A stretch of 31,278 nt of DNA from a virus: IMG/VR virus record IMGVR_UViG_3300020731_000057, positions 1 to 31,278 of that record, one strand, 5' to 3'. The notes beneath the pieces are model-generated. The model was given only the letters and a program-made list of their open reading frames with translations, was not told the origin of the DNA and did not search any database. A program made the position numbers and the translations under genes. This document shows, in pieces, positions 5,643 to 14,200 of the stretch; positions within the stretch are counted from its first letter, which is position 1; each line of letters begins with the position of its first letter.

Positions 5643-5813
5643 TTACTTCGTTGCCCATAAGTGCAGCGACGACTTTGAAACCTCGATGCCGGTTTCCTCA
5701 AGGATTTTTTCGGCCATTGCCCGGTACGATGCACCTTGCTTCTGCTGAGCGAGAATCCATTTGTTGAGATTTTGCCCTAGTCTTTCCTCGACTAGCTGCT
5801 TCAATGCGCTCAC
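5643..5813 (-). CDS. Small helix-turn-helix protein, 56 aa
   Basis: A short protein of a type common in actinophages: RLGQNLNKWILAQQKQGASYRAMAEKI, then LEETGIEVSKSSLHLW, a helix-turn-helix with the recognition helix at about 43-53 (VSKSSLHLW). It may be a small regulator. I chose the GTG at 5813, which makes a GTGA overlap with the upstream stop and has GGGA six bases before it. The ATG at 5825 has no such site. The target is unknown. Confidence 0.6.
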   Translation of the reverse strand: MSALKQLVEERLGQNLNKWILAQQKQGASYRAMAEKILEETGIEVSKSSLHLWATK

Positions 5814-6052
5814 TTGGTTTCCCATTTCTTGACGATGAACTCAATCATTTCGTCAGTCTCCTTGAACTTCATAATGGTTGCTGGAACATCCTCAGCCAGT
5901 GACTCCTTGACTACCTCGAACCCACCCTCGACGAGCGCCGTGACGTAGATCGTGCAGTTGAAATACCGGACTTGGTATGTCGAGCCTACTTCAGTAGAGT
6001 CAATAAACTCGAAGCCGCGTTCGGTCAGAACCTCGTCTATTGACTTGCTCAT
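5810..6052 (-). CDS. Hypothetical protein, 80 aa
   Basis: Not recognised. An acidic alpha/beta protein (DEVLTERGFEFIDSTEVG, YQVRYFNCTIYVTALVEGGFEVV, then a C-terminal helix DEMIEFIVKKW). It starts directly after the upstream stop with the site GGAGGAAACTAA before the ATG, so it has its own strong initiation. Confidence 0.6.
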   Translation of the reverse strand: MSKSIDEVLTERGFEFIDSTEVGSTYQVRYFNCTIYVTALVEGGFEVVKESLAEDVPATIMKFKETDEMIEFIVKKWETK

Positions 6053-6247
6053 TTAGTTTCCTCCCTCCTTTGTCTGAGTCGAGTGATAGTCCTCCGGGAG
6101 CGGACGAAAATCCTCGTCGTTCTCGGACACGATTGACTCGTACATCTCCTGCGTTGCACAGTCGATGCAGATGAAGTTGACAACGTCGAGACGGAATCCA
6201 TCGCTGAACTCGTCGCACTTGTAGCACCAGCCGCGAACCTCGTTCAT
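6053..6247 (-). CDS. Small zinc-ribbon protein, 64 aa
   Basis: A 64-aa protein with CYKC (residues 8-11) and CIDC (27-30) in a compact ribbon, then an acidic tail (SIVSENDEDFRPLPEDYH). The ATG at 6247 makes a TAATG junction with the upstream gene, and the longer reading is rejected because it overlaps that gene. Function unknown; second member of the operon under the double operator at 6499-6550. Confidence 0.65.
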   Translation of the reverse strand: MNEVRGWCYKCDEFSDGFRLDVVNFICIDCATQEMYESIVSENDEDFRPLPEDYHSTQTKEGGN

Positions 6248-6480
6248 TAGTTCGCCGCCTTTTCTACGAGAGTCCAACCGGCCTGCTTCTCCAAGCCGAT
6301 GAGGTAAGTGATTGCGTTGTAGGCGACTGGCATAGATGCGGTTCCCCAAACGCGGACATGGCCTCGGCTTACAGTCTCGTAGGCAAAGTTGTCCTCATCC
6401 ACTTTGCGGATTTGGAACGTCATCTCGACACCAGGCTTGCACATGGTTTCCGAGAAAACGATTTCGTTCACTGCTGACAT
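6247..6480 (-). CDS. Hypothetical protein, first gene of an operator-controlled operon
   Basis: A 77-aa protein, not recognised. Beta-rich (EMTFQIRKVDEDNFAYETVSRGHVRVWG), with a C-terminal helix (AYNAITYLIGLEKQAGWTLVEK). It has the same start context as two other operon-leading genes: GACTTAGGAGGTCGAAATG. It leads the leftward operon 6480-3982 containing HTH, recombination and ssb genes. Confidence 0.7.
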   Translation of the reverse strand: MSAVNEIVFSETMCKPGVEMTFQIRKVDEDNFAYETVSRGHVRVWGTASMPVAYNAITYLIGLEKQAGWTLVEKAAN

Positions 6481-6498
6481 TTCGACCTCCTAAGTCGT

Positions 6499-6550
6499 TG
6501 TCCGATTTTCGGACACTATCTACTGTAGCAGGTTGTCCGAGATTAGGACA
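6499..6550 (-). promoter_or_regulatory. Control region with two palindromic operators (copies 2a and 2b)
   Basis: Two 17-bp palindromes of the form TGTCC-N7-GGACA lie 35 bp apart: TGTCCTAATCTCGGACA (6550-6534) and TGTCCGAAAATCGGACA (6515-6499) on the minus strand. The second is symmetrical over seven bases per arm. Possible -10 hexamers between them are TACAGT (6527-6522) and TAGTGT (6518-6513), but the -35 is not clear. The promoter precedes the operon beginning at 6480. The spacing would place both dimers on almost the same face of the helix (about 3.3 turns). Confidence 0.7.
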
Positions 6551-6621
6551 CACATTCTGCAAGTTTTTCTGAGAATTTTCTGAGGTGGGATTTTGTTTGA
6601 ATTTAGGGGAAAATGAGAAAA
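6551..6621. other. AT-rich gap between two transcription units
   Basis: No gene seen. It holds the T-rich tail of the lysis-region terminator at its right end and, toward 6551, a TTGCAG that could be part of the operon promoter. Runs such as AAGTTTTTCTGAGAATTTTC resemble sequence upstream of the two other operator promoters. Confidence 0.4.
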
Positions 6622-6662
6622 CTCCCGGCCAACTCGAAAAAGGCTAACGAGTTGACCGGGAG
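6622..6662 (-). terminator. Intrinsic terminator after the lysis-region genes
   Basis: On the minus strand there is a 15-bp hairpin: CTCCCGG, a G-U pair, CAACTCG, an 11-base loop, and the matching arm. It is followed directly by TTTTCTCATTTTC. The single imperfect pair is a wobble only on this strand. It stands 40 bases after the stop of the papain-like gene and ends late transcription before the early operon. Confidence 0.85.
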
Positions 6663-6701
6663 GACTTAGGAGTGTCTCCTGTGCATGGAATCACAGTGTT
6701 T

Positions 6702-7226
6702 TTAGTGTATCAGAGTTGACCAGAGTTGAGCCGGGGTCACGGTGTAGATGTCGCCGTAGTTGGACTCTGGGATGAACCAGCCTCCAGCTCGAAGCGACTC
6801 AGCCACCAAAGCCGAGCAAATCCAAGTGCCTCGACGCCGGAGCGACGGAGCAGCATTCCAAGTGATCAAGTCAAGTGCAATGCACAGAATCGACAGGATG
6901 CCGTAGGACGAGCCGACCTGAGCCTTGAGGAAGGTCATCATCTCATCGACGTTGACTCCCTCTGGTGGAGCGACTAGGACGTACTCGCCGGTGCTCGATA
7001 GAGGAACCTCGTTGACTCCCTTGAGGTCGGCCTGAATGACGTAAGGGATACCCTTAGAGACTCGGCTGACGATGCAAGCGTGGTTCCAATAGGAGGCGTG
7101 TTCTCCCCAGCGTAGGCGTTCACCGATTCTGATGAGCCGGCCCATAGCGCCGTTGCTGTGGCAAAAGACTATGTCGCCAACTCGTGGCTTGCGCTTGAGG
7201 GGTTTAGTTGGTAGCGGTTGGAGCAT
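6702..7226 (-). CDS. Permuted papain-fold protein (NlpC/P60, YiiX-like)
   Basis: A 174-aa protein. GDIVFCHSNG at 17-26 is the opening strand, WNHACIV has the candidate catalytic His49, and WICSALVAESL has the candidate nucleophile Cys137. His before Cys is the circularly permuted order of the YiiX/NlpC-P60 group, unlike the endolysin at 9679-10539. These enzymes cleave peptide or amide bonds, often in cell walls or on lipids. A hydrophobic stretch (GILSILCIALDLITW) lies just before the Cys. I chose the ATG at 7226, which overlaps the holin-like gene by 23 bases; its ribosome-binding site is weak. The substrate is unknown. Confidence 0.7.
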   Translation of the reverse strand: MLQPLPTKPLKRKPRVGDIVFCHSNGAMGRLIRIGERLRWGEHASYWNHACIVSRVSKGIPYVIQADLKGVNEVPLSSTGEYVLVAPPEGVNVDEMMTFLKAQVGSSYGILSILCIALDLITWNAAPSLRRRGTWICSALVAESLRAGGWFIPESNYGDIYTVTPAQLWSTLIH

Positions 7227-7503
7227 CAGTCGCAGGTGTCGCTGGGGTGGCAGGTGCAGCAGGAGCCACTGAAGCAACAGGTGCAGCAGCCTTTACAGGC
7301 AAGCAACCCAACAGCCAAGACAACTTAGGGAACTTGACTTCGAGGGTTCGTACGATGGCGTAGTAAGCGGTGGTCGCGACAGGAAACAGAACTGCGGTTT
7401 CGGCTGGCGTGAGGTGCGCGCTCAACTTGCTGATGTACGACACAACAGCGCCGATTACGGCTGGGGCTGCGGTGCGGATGATGTTTCGGGTTGTGTTGTT
7501 CAT
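7204..7503 (-). CDS. Holin-like small membrane protein
   Basis: A 99-aa protein. Residues 10-30 (AAPAVIGAVVSYISKL) and 37-55 (TAVLFPVATTAYYAIVRTL) are hydrophobic and could both span the membrane. The C-terminal 35 residues are an Ala/Pro/Thr-rich tail (APVASVAPAAPATPATPAT). It has AGGAAAAACC before the ATG. This architecture is common in actinophage lysis regions. Holin activity is inferred from size and neighbours only. Confidence 0.6.
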   Translation of the reverse strand: MNNTTRNIIRTAAPAVIGAVVSYISKLSAHLTPAETAVLFPVATTAYYAIVRTLEVKFPKLSWLLGCLPVKAAAPVASVAPAAPATPATPATDAPTATN

Positions 7504-7536
7504 GGTTTTTCCTTTGTTAGGTAATGCACTTCAATC

Positions 7537-8712
7537 TTACAGAATGGCTAAATCACTCCAGCCTCGTTGATCGTGCTGACCGGCGAGGAAGGTGAGACAC
7601 CCTGGAGTTGACCATTTGCCGGTCGAGTCGGAGTACCACTTAGAGCCTCCGTCTTGGCTCGGACATTGGAGTCGCCAGAATGGGCCGAAGTCCTCAACGC
7701 TCACATGGTGGCGATGAGCTGTAACCCAGAGTCCCGGCATGACGCCGGTCTCGTATTGGTGACGCTGTGCTTGACCGCGAAGCCACTCGAACTCTTTGCC
7801 ACTGATTTTGTGGCCGTGAGTGATGGCAACGTCGACGCCTGACAGGTTGAGCACTTGCACGAACTCGTCGTGGGAAATGTGCCATTCCTTCGGGCCGTCT
7901 GGTCGTCCTTCGTAAATCCTTTTGAGCGTGTCGCCGAGGTAGCCACCGACGTTGTCGGAGTCAGTCGTGACGGACTTGCTCCCACCGTTGCGTTTCCATT
8001 CGCCGTGATTGCAGAGCACTGAGGCAAACACATCAGGCTGGAGTGCAGCGACACCTTGAGTCCATAGATCGAGGACAAGGTTCAACTGCTTGCGCTGGGT
8101 CAACTGAACGCTAAATAACTGGGAAGCGTAGTTGCCGTCGCAGCCCTCGGTAGGGTCGCCCATGTTCAGCACAGCGATGCGCTCAATGTTCCGGCCGGCT
8201 TTTCTGAGCTCCTTGATTCGAGCCAGGCTGTCGATGAACGACTGCTGAATTCGCTCAACGGTCGCTTCGACTCCGCCGTTCTCCGACTTGCCAATTTGCC
8301 AGTCGGCCCAGCAGATGACAAAGGTGCTTGGTGCAGCATCAGTCTTTGGAACCGACGTTGCCTTTGGTCGCCAATTGTCTATCTTGGCTCGGAGTGCTTC
8401 AATGTCTGCTTCGGTTGCTTCAGGTGCGCGCTTGGCAAATCGGGCTTTGTATGAGTAAAGCCAGATGATGTCACGATCACCATTTTCGAGACGCTTGGAA
8501 CTTTGCCATTTGGACATTCGTACCGTGTCATCGACAACAAAAAAGACGGCTGGGTCTAGGCCAAATCCGAGTAGGATTTCATCCCAATCAGATGCCAATT
8601 CAATTGGTCTAGTTAGTTCGCCAGTCTCAAACTCGCCACCGTCAGAAGTAATTTCAATACTGCTCTTGATGGTGTGTTCTGGTTTGCGAGGAAACTCGCT
8701 CAAATCAGGCAT
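7537..8712 (-). CDS. Calcineurin-like metallophosphoesterase
   Basis: A 391-aa protein. Metal-ligand motifs appear in family order: WADWQIG (Asp137), NMGDPTEGC (Gly185-Asp186), CNHGEW (Asn235-His236), THGHK (His299, His301) and TAHRHH (His333-His336). The N-terminal ~130 residues are a separate region. These enzymes hydrolyse phosphodiester or phosphomonoester bonds; the DNA-repair type is possible, but the substrate is not evident. It lies among lysis genes, as seen in other actinophages. It overlaps the upstream HTH gene by 8 bases and lacks a ribosome-binding site, so it is probably coupled. Confidence 0.85.
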   Translation of the reverse strand: MPDLSEFPRKPEHTIKSSIEITSDGGEFETGELTRPIELASDWDEILLGFGLDPAVFFVVDDTVRMSKWQSSKRLENGDRDIIWLYSYKARFAKRAPEATEADIEALRAKIDNWRPKATSVPKTDAAPSTFVICWADWQIGKSENGGVEATVERIQQSFIDSLARIKELRKAGRNIERIAVLNMGDPTEGCDGNYASQLFSVQLTQRKQLNLVLDLWTQGVAALQPDVFASVLCNHGEWKRNGGSKSVTTDSDNVGGYLGDTLKRIYEGRPDGPKEWHISHDEFVQVLNLSGVDVAITHGHKISGKEFEWLRGQAQRHQYETGVMPGLWVTAHRHHVSVEDFGPFWRLQCPSQDGGSKWYSDSTGKWSTPGCLTFLAGQHDQRGWSDLAIL

Positions 8713-8935
8713 TGCAATTGCATGACTTGACGCGGTGATGCCTCACCGTTGCTTCGGACACTGAACTTTTGGTCTTTGCTCGAAGCCACTCTGTAATTGC
8801 GCGAGTCGAAATTGACTTCTCCTCAAGTGCTGCCTCAAACTTTGCCCGGTCATCTGGGCTCAGTTTTTCGGCCAGCGAATTAGGCAGGCAGTTTCGTTTA
8901 CGCTCGGTTCTAAATTCTGATAGGTCAATTTCCAT
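8705..8935 (-). CDS. Small helix-turn-helix protein, 76 aa
   Basis: A 76-aa protein with a helical N-terminus (LAEKLSPDDRAKFEAALEEKSISTRAITEWLRAKTK, seen in parts) and a likely recognition helix SEATVRHHRV. It ends KSCNCNA. The plan resembles small HTH proteins that precede the metallophosphoesterase in actinophages. The start has AAGGAGAAATAGC before the ATG. Regulatory target unknown. Confidence 0.6.
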   Translation of the reverse strand: MEIDLSEFRTERKRNCLPNSLAEKLSPDDRAKFEAALEEKSISTRAITEWLRAKTKSSVSEATVRHHRVKSCNCNA

Positions 8936-8976
8936 GCTATTTCTCCTTAGTCGGTTTTTCTCCGCTAATCAGGAGT

Positions 8977-9447
8977 TTAGCCCAGGTTATCCTCAGATGA
9001 AAGGATTTCCTGTGGGTCGTCCTGCACAGGTTCGAGGTCTTTGATGCGAGCAAGAATTTCCTCGACCAATGCCATCGTGCGCTCGTCGAGCTGGATTTCC
9101 TGACGGTGAACTTGATAGTCCTTTTCTGAGAACTTGGCAATTTCGCGGAGGATTGCAGCGTCGGCTTTTGTCTGGCCGAACATCGCTCGACCGACAATGG
9201 ACTCAATAAAGATGGCGAGGTAGGAAGCAGCCATGTTCCACCACAGAATGATTGTGGGGTTTCGGGTGCTCCACGCCCAGCCGGTCGCTGTCGTGAACAG
9301 CATCAGGAACCACCAACGTCGAATAACTGACTGCAATTTCCACGCGATGAAGTCGCTGAAGGAAATGGCTTCGCCGGTGATGGGGTTGGTGTATTTACTC
9401 TCTGGCTTCGATGCCTTCGTGGTATCCGAGGTGTCGGATGATGTCAT
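8977..9447 (-). CDS. Membrane protein with two transmembrane segments
   Basis: A 156-aa protein. Polar N-terminus (TSSDTSDTTKASKPESKY), two hydrophobic segments at about 44-60 (WWFLMLFTTATGWAWS) and 66-86 (IILWWNMAASYLAIFIESIVG), then a long helical acidic tail (LREIAKFSEKDYQVHRQEIQLDERTMALVEEIL). The pattern resembles DUF1003-like membrane proteins. It overlaps the end of the next small membrane gene upstream by 53 bases. A lysis accessory role is possible by location. Confidence 0.6.
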   Translation of the reverse strand: MTSSDTSDTTKASKPESKYTNPITGEAISFSDFIAWKLQSVIRRWWFLMLFTTATGWAWSTRNPTIILWWNMAASYLAIFIESIVGRAMFGQTKADAAILREIAKFSEKDYQVHRQEIQLDERTMALVEEILARIKDLEPVQDDPQEILSSEDNLG

Positions 9448-9679
9448 TTTCTAGAGCGTCCAGTTTCTTTTCGATGCGTTGAATGGCCTCGCGTAGGGAG
9501 TTGTCCCCAGCGCCTTCAGCCTTGATTTCGTTGATCCGCGTGACTAGTCGTTCCTCGACCGCGCGCGTCTGTAGGTTGTGAATCCATTTGACAATTGCCC
9601 ATGCTCCACCAGAGACCATTGCCACTCCGGCGAGCCATTGAACGAGGAAGTTGGATGACGACAGGAATGAAGCCAGCAT
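9395..9679 (-). CDS. Holin-like protein with one transmembrane segment and coiled coil
   Basis: A 94-aa protein. One membrane segment at about 11-32 (FLVQWLAGVAMVSGGAWAIVKW), then a predicted coiled coil (AVEERLVTRINEIKAEG, then LREAIQRIEKKLDALENDIIRHLG). This is a frequent design for phage holins and spanin-like partners. I chose the ATG at 9679, which makes a TAATG junction with the endolysin stop and has GGGA upstream. Its place directly after the endolysin supports a lysis role. Confidence 0.6.
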   Translation of the reverse strand: MLASFLSSSNFLVQWLAGVAMVSGGAWAIVKWIHNLQTRAVEERLVTRINEIKAEGAGDNSLREAIQRIEKKLDALENDIIRHLGYHEGIEARE

Positions 9680-10539
9680 TAGATTCCCAATGCCGTCCAA
9701 GTCTGAGGGCCGACGATTCCGTCAACTGGGAGACGGTGCTTTGCTTGGAAGTCCTTGACAGCCTGCTCGGTGGTCGGGCCAAAAATGCCGTCGTCCTTGA
9801 TGTGCAGGTGCTGTTGAATCTCTTTGACAATTTGACCTGATGCGCCGAGCTTGACGGTTGGCAGGCCAATCTTATTCATCGAGGAGGTTGCAGCCGTTAC
9901 CTGAGCCGTGTGGGTTGTGGTGTCTGTTTGTACCTGAACGTGAACTGGAGGCGTCACAGGGGCTTGTGGGGCCGTCTGAGAGGCTTCTGGAGTCGTGCCG
10001 GGAATGGGCTTGGGAGCCATTACCTGCGTGTAGTTCGGACGGAGGAAGGTCTGAGGCTGGCGTCCGTCGGTAGCGTGACCTCGGTCTGGGCCGGTCGGGT
10101 GGTTTACCCAAACGTAGGAGGGGTCGCCCTCTTGGCCGTGTGAGATCGTGAGGATGTCGCCACCAGTGACCTCGATGATTAGCGCCACATGGTCGCCAGT
10201 TCCGGCTCCGTAAATTACGAGGTCGCCAGGACAAACGTTTGCCACCTCAACACCTTGAGCATTGTGAACCCACTGTGAGACGTGCGCGTCGTGTGAGAGC
10301 AAAGTTCCGGTGTAGCCCTCGTGGTCGTAGTGCTGGTCGTTCGGGTCAGCCACGCCAGCGAGCCAGCAGTAGAGCGTGACCGAGCCGGAGCAGTCGGTCG
10401 TGATTGGGAATTGGATAGGCCATTGACCGATGTTGTGCATCCGGTTCGAGCCCTCGCTGTAGTGCACGTGTCCGGGCTGTGACTTGTTCAGTTCGAGCAG
10501 GTACTTGGCCCAGCCGATTACGAGGTTGGTGTTGTCCAT
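9679..10539 (-). CDS. Endolysin: NlpC/P60-type peptidase with peptidoglycan-binding domain
   Basis: A 286-aa modular protein. Residues 1-170 are a papain-fold amidase/peptidase (NlpC/P60 or CHAP type) with TDCSGSVTLYCW (Cys50), GDLVIYGAGTGDHVALII (His117) and a third His in ISHG (134). A Pro/Thr-rich linker spans 176-218. The C-terminus (about 226-286) is a peptidoglycan-binding domain of type 1 with KLGASGQIVKEIQ, DGIFGPTTEQAVKDFQ and VDGIVGPQTW. It cuts peptide links in the host wall at lysis. I chose the ATG at 10539, which forms a TAATG junction with the 33-aa gene. The longer reading upstream is not supported. Confidence 0.9.
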   Translation of the reverse strand: MDNTNLVIGWAKYLLELNKSQPGHVHYSEGSNRMHNIGQWPIQFPITTDCSGSVTLYCWLAGVADPNDQHYDHEGYTGTLLSHDAHVSQWVHNAQGVEVANVCPGDLVIYGAGTGDHVALIIEVTGGDILTISHGQEGDPSYVWVNHPTGPDRGHATDGRQPQTFLRPNYTQVMAPKPIPGTTPEASQTAPQAPVTPPVHVQVQTDTTTHTAQVTAATSSMNKIGLPTVKLGASGQIVKEIQQHLHIKDDGIFGPTTEQAVKDFQAKHRLPVDGIVGPQTWTALGI

Positions 10540-10640
10540 TACTTCACCGCTTGCAAGATGAGCAGAACTGCAGTCACAATGACTGGAATTCCGATAATGA
10601 AGGCAATGCCTAGTGCGATGTTCTTGTCTGTTTCGTTCAT
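10539..10640 (-). CDS. 33-aa single-pass membrane protein
   Basis: A short gene found by direct translation. It encodes a polar start (NETDKN), then one hydrophobic helix (IALGIAFIIGIPVIVTAVLL), ending QAVK. A perfect AGGAGGAACC precedes the ATG, and the stop overlaps the endolysin start as TAATG, which strongly supports expression. It could be a minimal holin or antiholin by position; that is inference. Confidence 0.75.
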   Translation of the reverse strand: MNETDKNIALGIAFIIGIPVIVTAVLLILQAVK

Positions 10641-10648
10641 GGTTCCTC

Positions 10649-11263
10649 CTAAAGGGTTCCGTTTGATGTGCCGAGGTATTCGATTTGAACGTATGTGCCA
10701 CCACTAAAGTTAGGCGTTGTCGAGCCGTTTAGCGTGGTGATGGTTGCGGTTGATACGGTGGTAAAGGTCATTGAGGTTGGGTACGCGCCGGTCGTTCCGC
10801 TCTTGGAAAATGTCCAAATAAATGAGGCGAAGGTTCCAATCTGACTTGTTGCGCTTGCGGTGTTTCTTGGAGTGGCGAAGGTCGCGTTGTTGGCGGTCAG
10901 TCCACCCGAAGTCGTGCAAGTCATTGCAAAGGCTGGTGGCGAGGACTGCGCTGCCATGTTCATCTGCATCGTCACTCGATAGACGCCGTCAAGGGGAACG
11001 GTAAAGGTTCCTGAACTCAAGGTGATTACACCGGCTAGTGAGGCTGGGCTGTTTGAAATGGTGGTGGTCGAGGCGTTGAAAAGGGTCGCGCCGGTGGCCA
11101 CCGATGAGAGGTTGGCGTTGAGGTAGGCCATCATCCAGGGCTTTGCGTACAAAAGGCCAACGTCATTGACGAGGTTGTTGTAGGCCGTCGACGTTGCGAC
11201 TTCACCTGAGTTGAACTGCTGTGGCGTTACCCATGCTGTGAGGCTGGTAGGAGTGTGTGGCAT
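10649..11263 (-). CDS. Tail-associated protein with C1q-like beta domain
   Basis: A 204-aa protein. A short N-terminal region (TAWVTPQQFNSGEVATSTAYNNLVNDV), like the starts of phage tail or receptor proteins, is followed by a beta-sandwich part: TLFNASTTTISNSPASL, then VITLSSGTFTVPLDGVYRVTMQMN, which fits the C1q/TNF-like jelly-roll pattern of phage adhesins. The rest is Thr/Ser/Gly rich. As the last structural gene before lysis, it probably sits at the tail tip and touches the host. AAGGGA precedes the ATG. Confidence 0.65.
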   Translation of the reverse strand: MPHTPTSLTAWVTPQQFNSGEVATSTAYNNLVNDVGLLYAKPWMMAYLNANLSSVATGATLFNASTTTISNSPASLAGVITLSSGTFTVPLDGVYRVTMQMNMAAQSSPPAFAMTCTTSGGLTANNATFATPRNTASATSQIGTFASFIWTFSKSGTTGAYPTSMTFTTVSTATITTLNGSTTPNFSGGTYVQIEYLGTSNGTL

Positions 11264-11275
11264 TGGTTATCCCTT

Positions 11276-14200
11276 CTAGAGAAAAGCGTTGTTGTTTCCT
11301 GAACCGGCTGCAGGGTCAAATTGGCCGTAGGTCGGGTCGTCGAATACTAAGAAATAATACCCTGACTGTGCAAAGCGTTGAGGGTAAGGGTCGAGTGTGT
11401 AGGAGGTGTGCCATTGACCAGGGTCGGCTTTGAAGTCGTGCGAGACTTGCTCGATGACCATTCGCTGGTTGATGGCTCCGTCCATTGGCAGTCCGGGAGC
11501 GTACACAGCAAAAGCCAAGCCAGTCTGACCGGACGCCGTCGATGCGCTCGATGCTCGATAGACCACTGAGCCGACAGTCACATAGATCGCGATGCCGGTT
11601 GCGCCTGAAGGAACTGAGCCGGTGTAGGAAACCTTGACACCTTGATTGGTCGTGGTGTTGGTCAGGTAGCCGGCTGCAATAGGAGCGGTTTCGCCGGTTG
11701 GCGCGGTGAAGGTCAGATAGACCGGCGAGATGTTCGTCACAGGTAGGCCGGTTCCGGTCGTGTCGATAGCGTTGGTGGCTGTGACTCCGGTGACGGTTGA
11801 ACCCCACGCTCCAGGCTGATTGCGGACAAACTGAACCGTGTCGTTGAGGTAGGTCGTGGTCAGTCCAACTGAGCCGTTGAGCATCATTGGCAACTGAGCG
11901 CCTTGATTGGTCTCGGCCATGAGCTCGACGTTTTGCACACGAGGGATTGGCGAGCCGTAGAGGTTGCCGAGGAAAACGGCAGTCTGATAGGCAGCATCGT
12001 TGGTGGCGTGAATCGTTCCGCTCTTGGTCAGCGATGAGTAGCCGTAGATGACTTGGTTGGCGTTGTTCTCGTACACCTGCTGAACTCCGTTTTGGGGAGT
12101 GATTTGAACGGTTGTCCAAAGGTCGGCGTCGTCACGAGCAATCGACAGCGAGGATGGGTTGTAGTAGGAAGCGCCGGCTGTGACTTGGTCAGTCCAGACG
12201 TAGTATCCGGTGGGAGCGTTGATTCGCTGAGTGTTGTAGATGTCGGCCTGAGAGTCGAATTCAAAAATTCCGTCTGGGCCCTGAAAAAAGGCTCCGAGGT
12301 CGGTGTCGGTGACTTGCTGAATCAGATCAAGTGCCGTCGAGCTTGTTGCAGTGGACTGCAATCCTTGAACAAAGAATGCGCCGTTGGTGATGTTGCCGAG
12401 AGTTCCACCAGTAACGGTGACAGCTCCGGTCGAGGCAAAGGTCAGCGTGGTTGCGCTGGGGATAGAAGCAATGGTCAGGAATCCGTTGTAGTACGAAGCG
12501 CCTGTGGTGTTGCCTGCTCCGGTGACTGCTCCAGGGTTCGAAGTGTAGGAGGAGATGAATGTCCACTTGGTCGACGTGACCGATTGCACTACCCACGTTC
12601 CGTTGTAGGCGGCAACAGTTGAGCCTGTAATTGTGACCGGCGTTCCGACCGAGTAGGCATGAGGTGCGGTCATGGTAACTGTGGCTGTGCCGAAAAGCGG
12701 TTGAGCCGTTCCTCCGGTTCCGGTTCCAGACGAAGCACCAGTGACAACAAACTGCGTTGAACTTGCCGAATAGACGGTGAATGTTCCGTTGAAAAAACTT
12801 TGAGAGTTTCCGGTGACAGTTACCTGCTGACCTGCTTGCAAATAACTCGAAGCGTTGGGAGCGGTGTAGGTGTAGTAGCCACCACCACCGAATGCGGACG
12901 TAATCGAGAACGATGGGCCTGCGGCAGCAACAGCCCAGGCAATCGAGGCAATGCTTCCCGAATAGGTCTGACCAGAGATAAGGACTCGCTGACCGGCTGA
13001 CCACGCCGACGTTGATCCAACGGTGGCTGTTGCGGTCGTGCCGGTTCCAGAGATGCTGGTGATGGCAGTTGAGGCGCTGTAGGCGTTGTCGTTGACCTCA
13101 TAGAGCGACGTTGGAACTAGAGCTCCGTTGGTGATTGTGCCGTAGCCTGCCAAAATAAGAACTTCGGCGATGCGGTCTCCCGAGAGCGCGGTTTTCGCCA
13201 GCATTTTTCCTGCGGTCCAACGGTTCAGAATGTTTGGGTTGTTTGCCGTTTGCGTTGGGTTGCCAATGACGACGTGGTTGATGTATGCCGAGAGTGGGCT
13301 TGCTCCAAAGTTGTTGCCGATGACGCCGATGCTAAGTGGAAGAGTGCCGGCTGCCGAGCCAATGGAGGTGTATGCGCCGTCGCAATAAAGCGAGAAGTAA
13401 CTTGTTCCTCCGCTGGTGTAAACCGAGAGCCCGATGTGATGCCATGCGCCGTCGGCGATGTAAATCCCCGAGCGGTAAATGAACGCGTTGGCCACGGCTG
13501 CTTGCACGACAAGTTCGCCGCTTGTTGCGATTGACATGTACCACGTCTGCGTGTTCCAAGTGGCCGAGAGGATGGTCTGTCCCTGCGCCTGCTGGCCGAT
13601 AAACCAGAAGTCAATTGAGTTGCCTGCCGCCGCTGTTTGTGTGTTTCCGTATGGCTGAAAAGACGCGATGTTGCTACCGTTCCCACCATTGGTCAGGTCG
13701 AGGCAAGTATCGTTTGAGTAGAGTAATACGCCGGGCTGGGTGTTGGTGGTCAAGCCGACAATCGAGCCGGTGTTGCCTGAGAGAAGGTCAGTAGCGCCTG
13801 ACTGGCCGAGCGTGTAGTAGTTCTGGTCGTAGGTGTTGGCGACGAACTGCTTGTAGAAGTTCGGACGGCTCATGTATTGCAAGGACAAGAACTGCGTGTA
13901 GTCCGAGGCCGTGATGATCATGTCTTGGTTCAAGGCGTCCATGACGCGCTCGTCGGCAGACTGAATGGCCCCGGTGAAAATGGGATAGGCAGCAGCAGCC
14001 GTTGCAGTTGAGGATGAGCCGGTGGCAGTTGAGGCGACGGTGAATTGGGTGGAAGTGGCGCTCGCTACGGTAAAGACACCGTTGAATGCTGCGGTGGTTG
14101 CACCCTGGACAATGACCTGCTGGCCAGCCGAGTAGGTGTTGGCACAGGTGTAGGTGACGACAGTTCCAGAGCCTGAGATAGCGGTCACGTTGAGCTGAGG

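Noticed and set aside
10540-10704. 55-residue N-terminal extension of the endolysin
   Set aside because: It covers the complete 33-aa membrane gene in another frame and is rich in His, Arg and Ser, like a shadow frame. The ATG at 10539 has a normal domain start.
12053-12622. Long plus-strand open frame opposite the minor tail gene
   Set aside because: It is antisense to the repetitive, Thr- and Gly-rich tail gene; the protein looks like low-complexity shadow coding.
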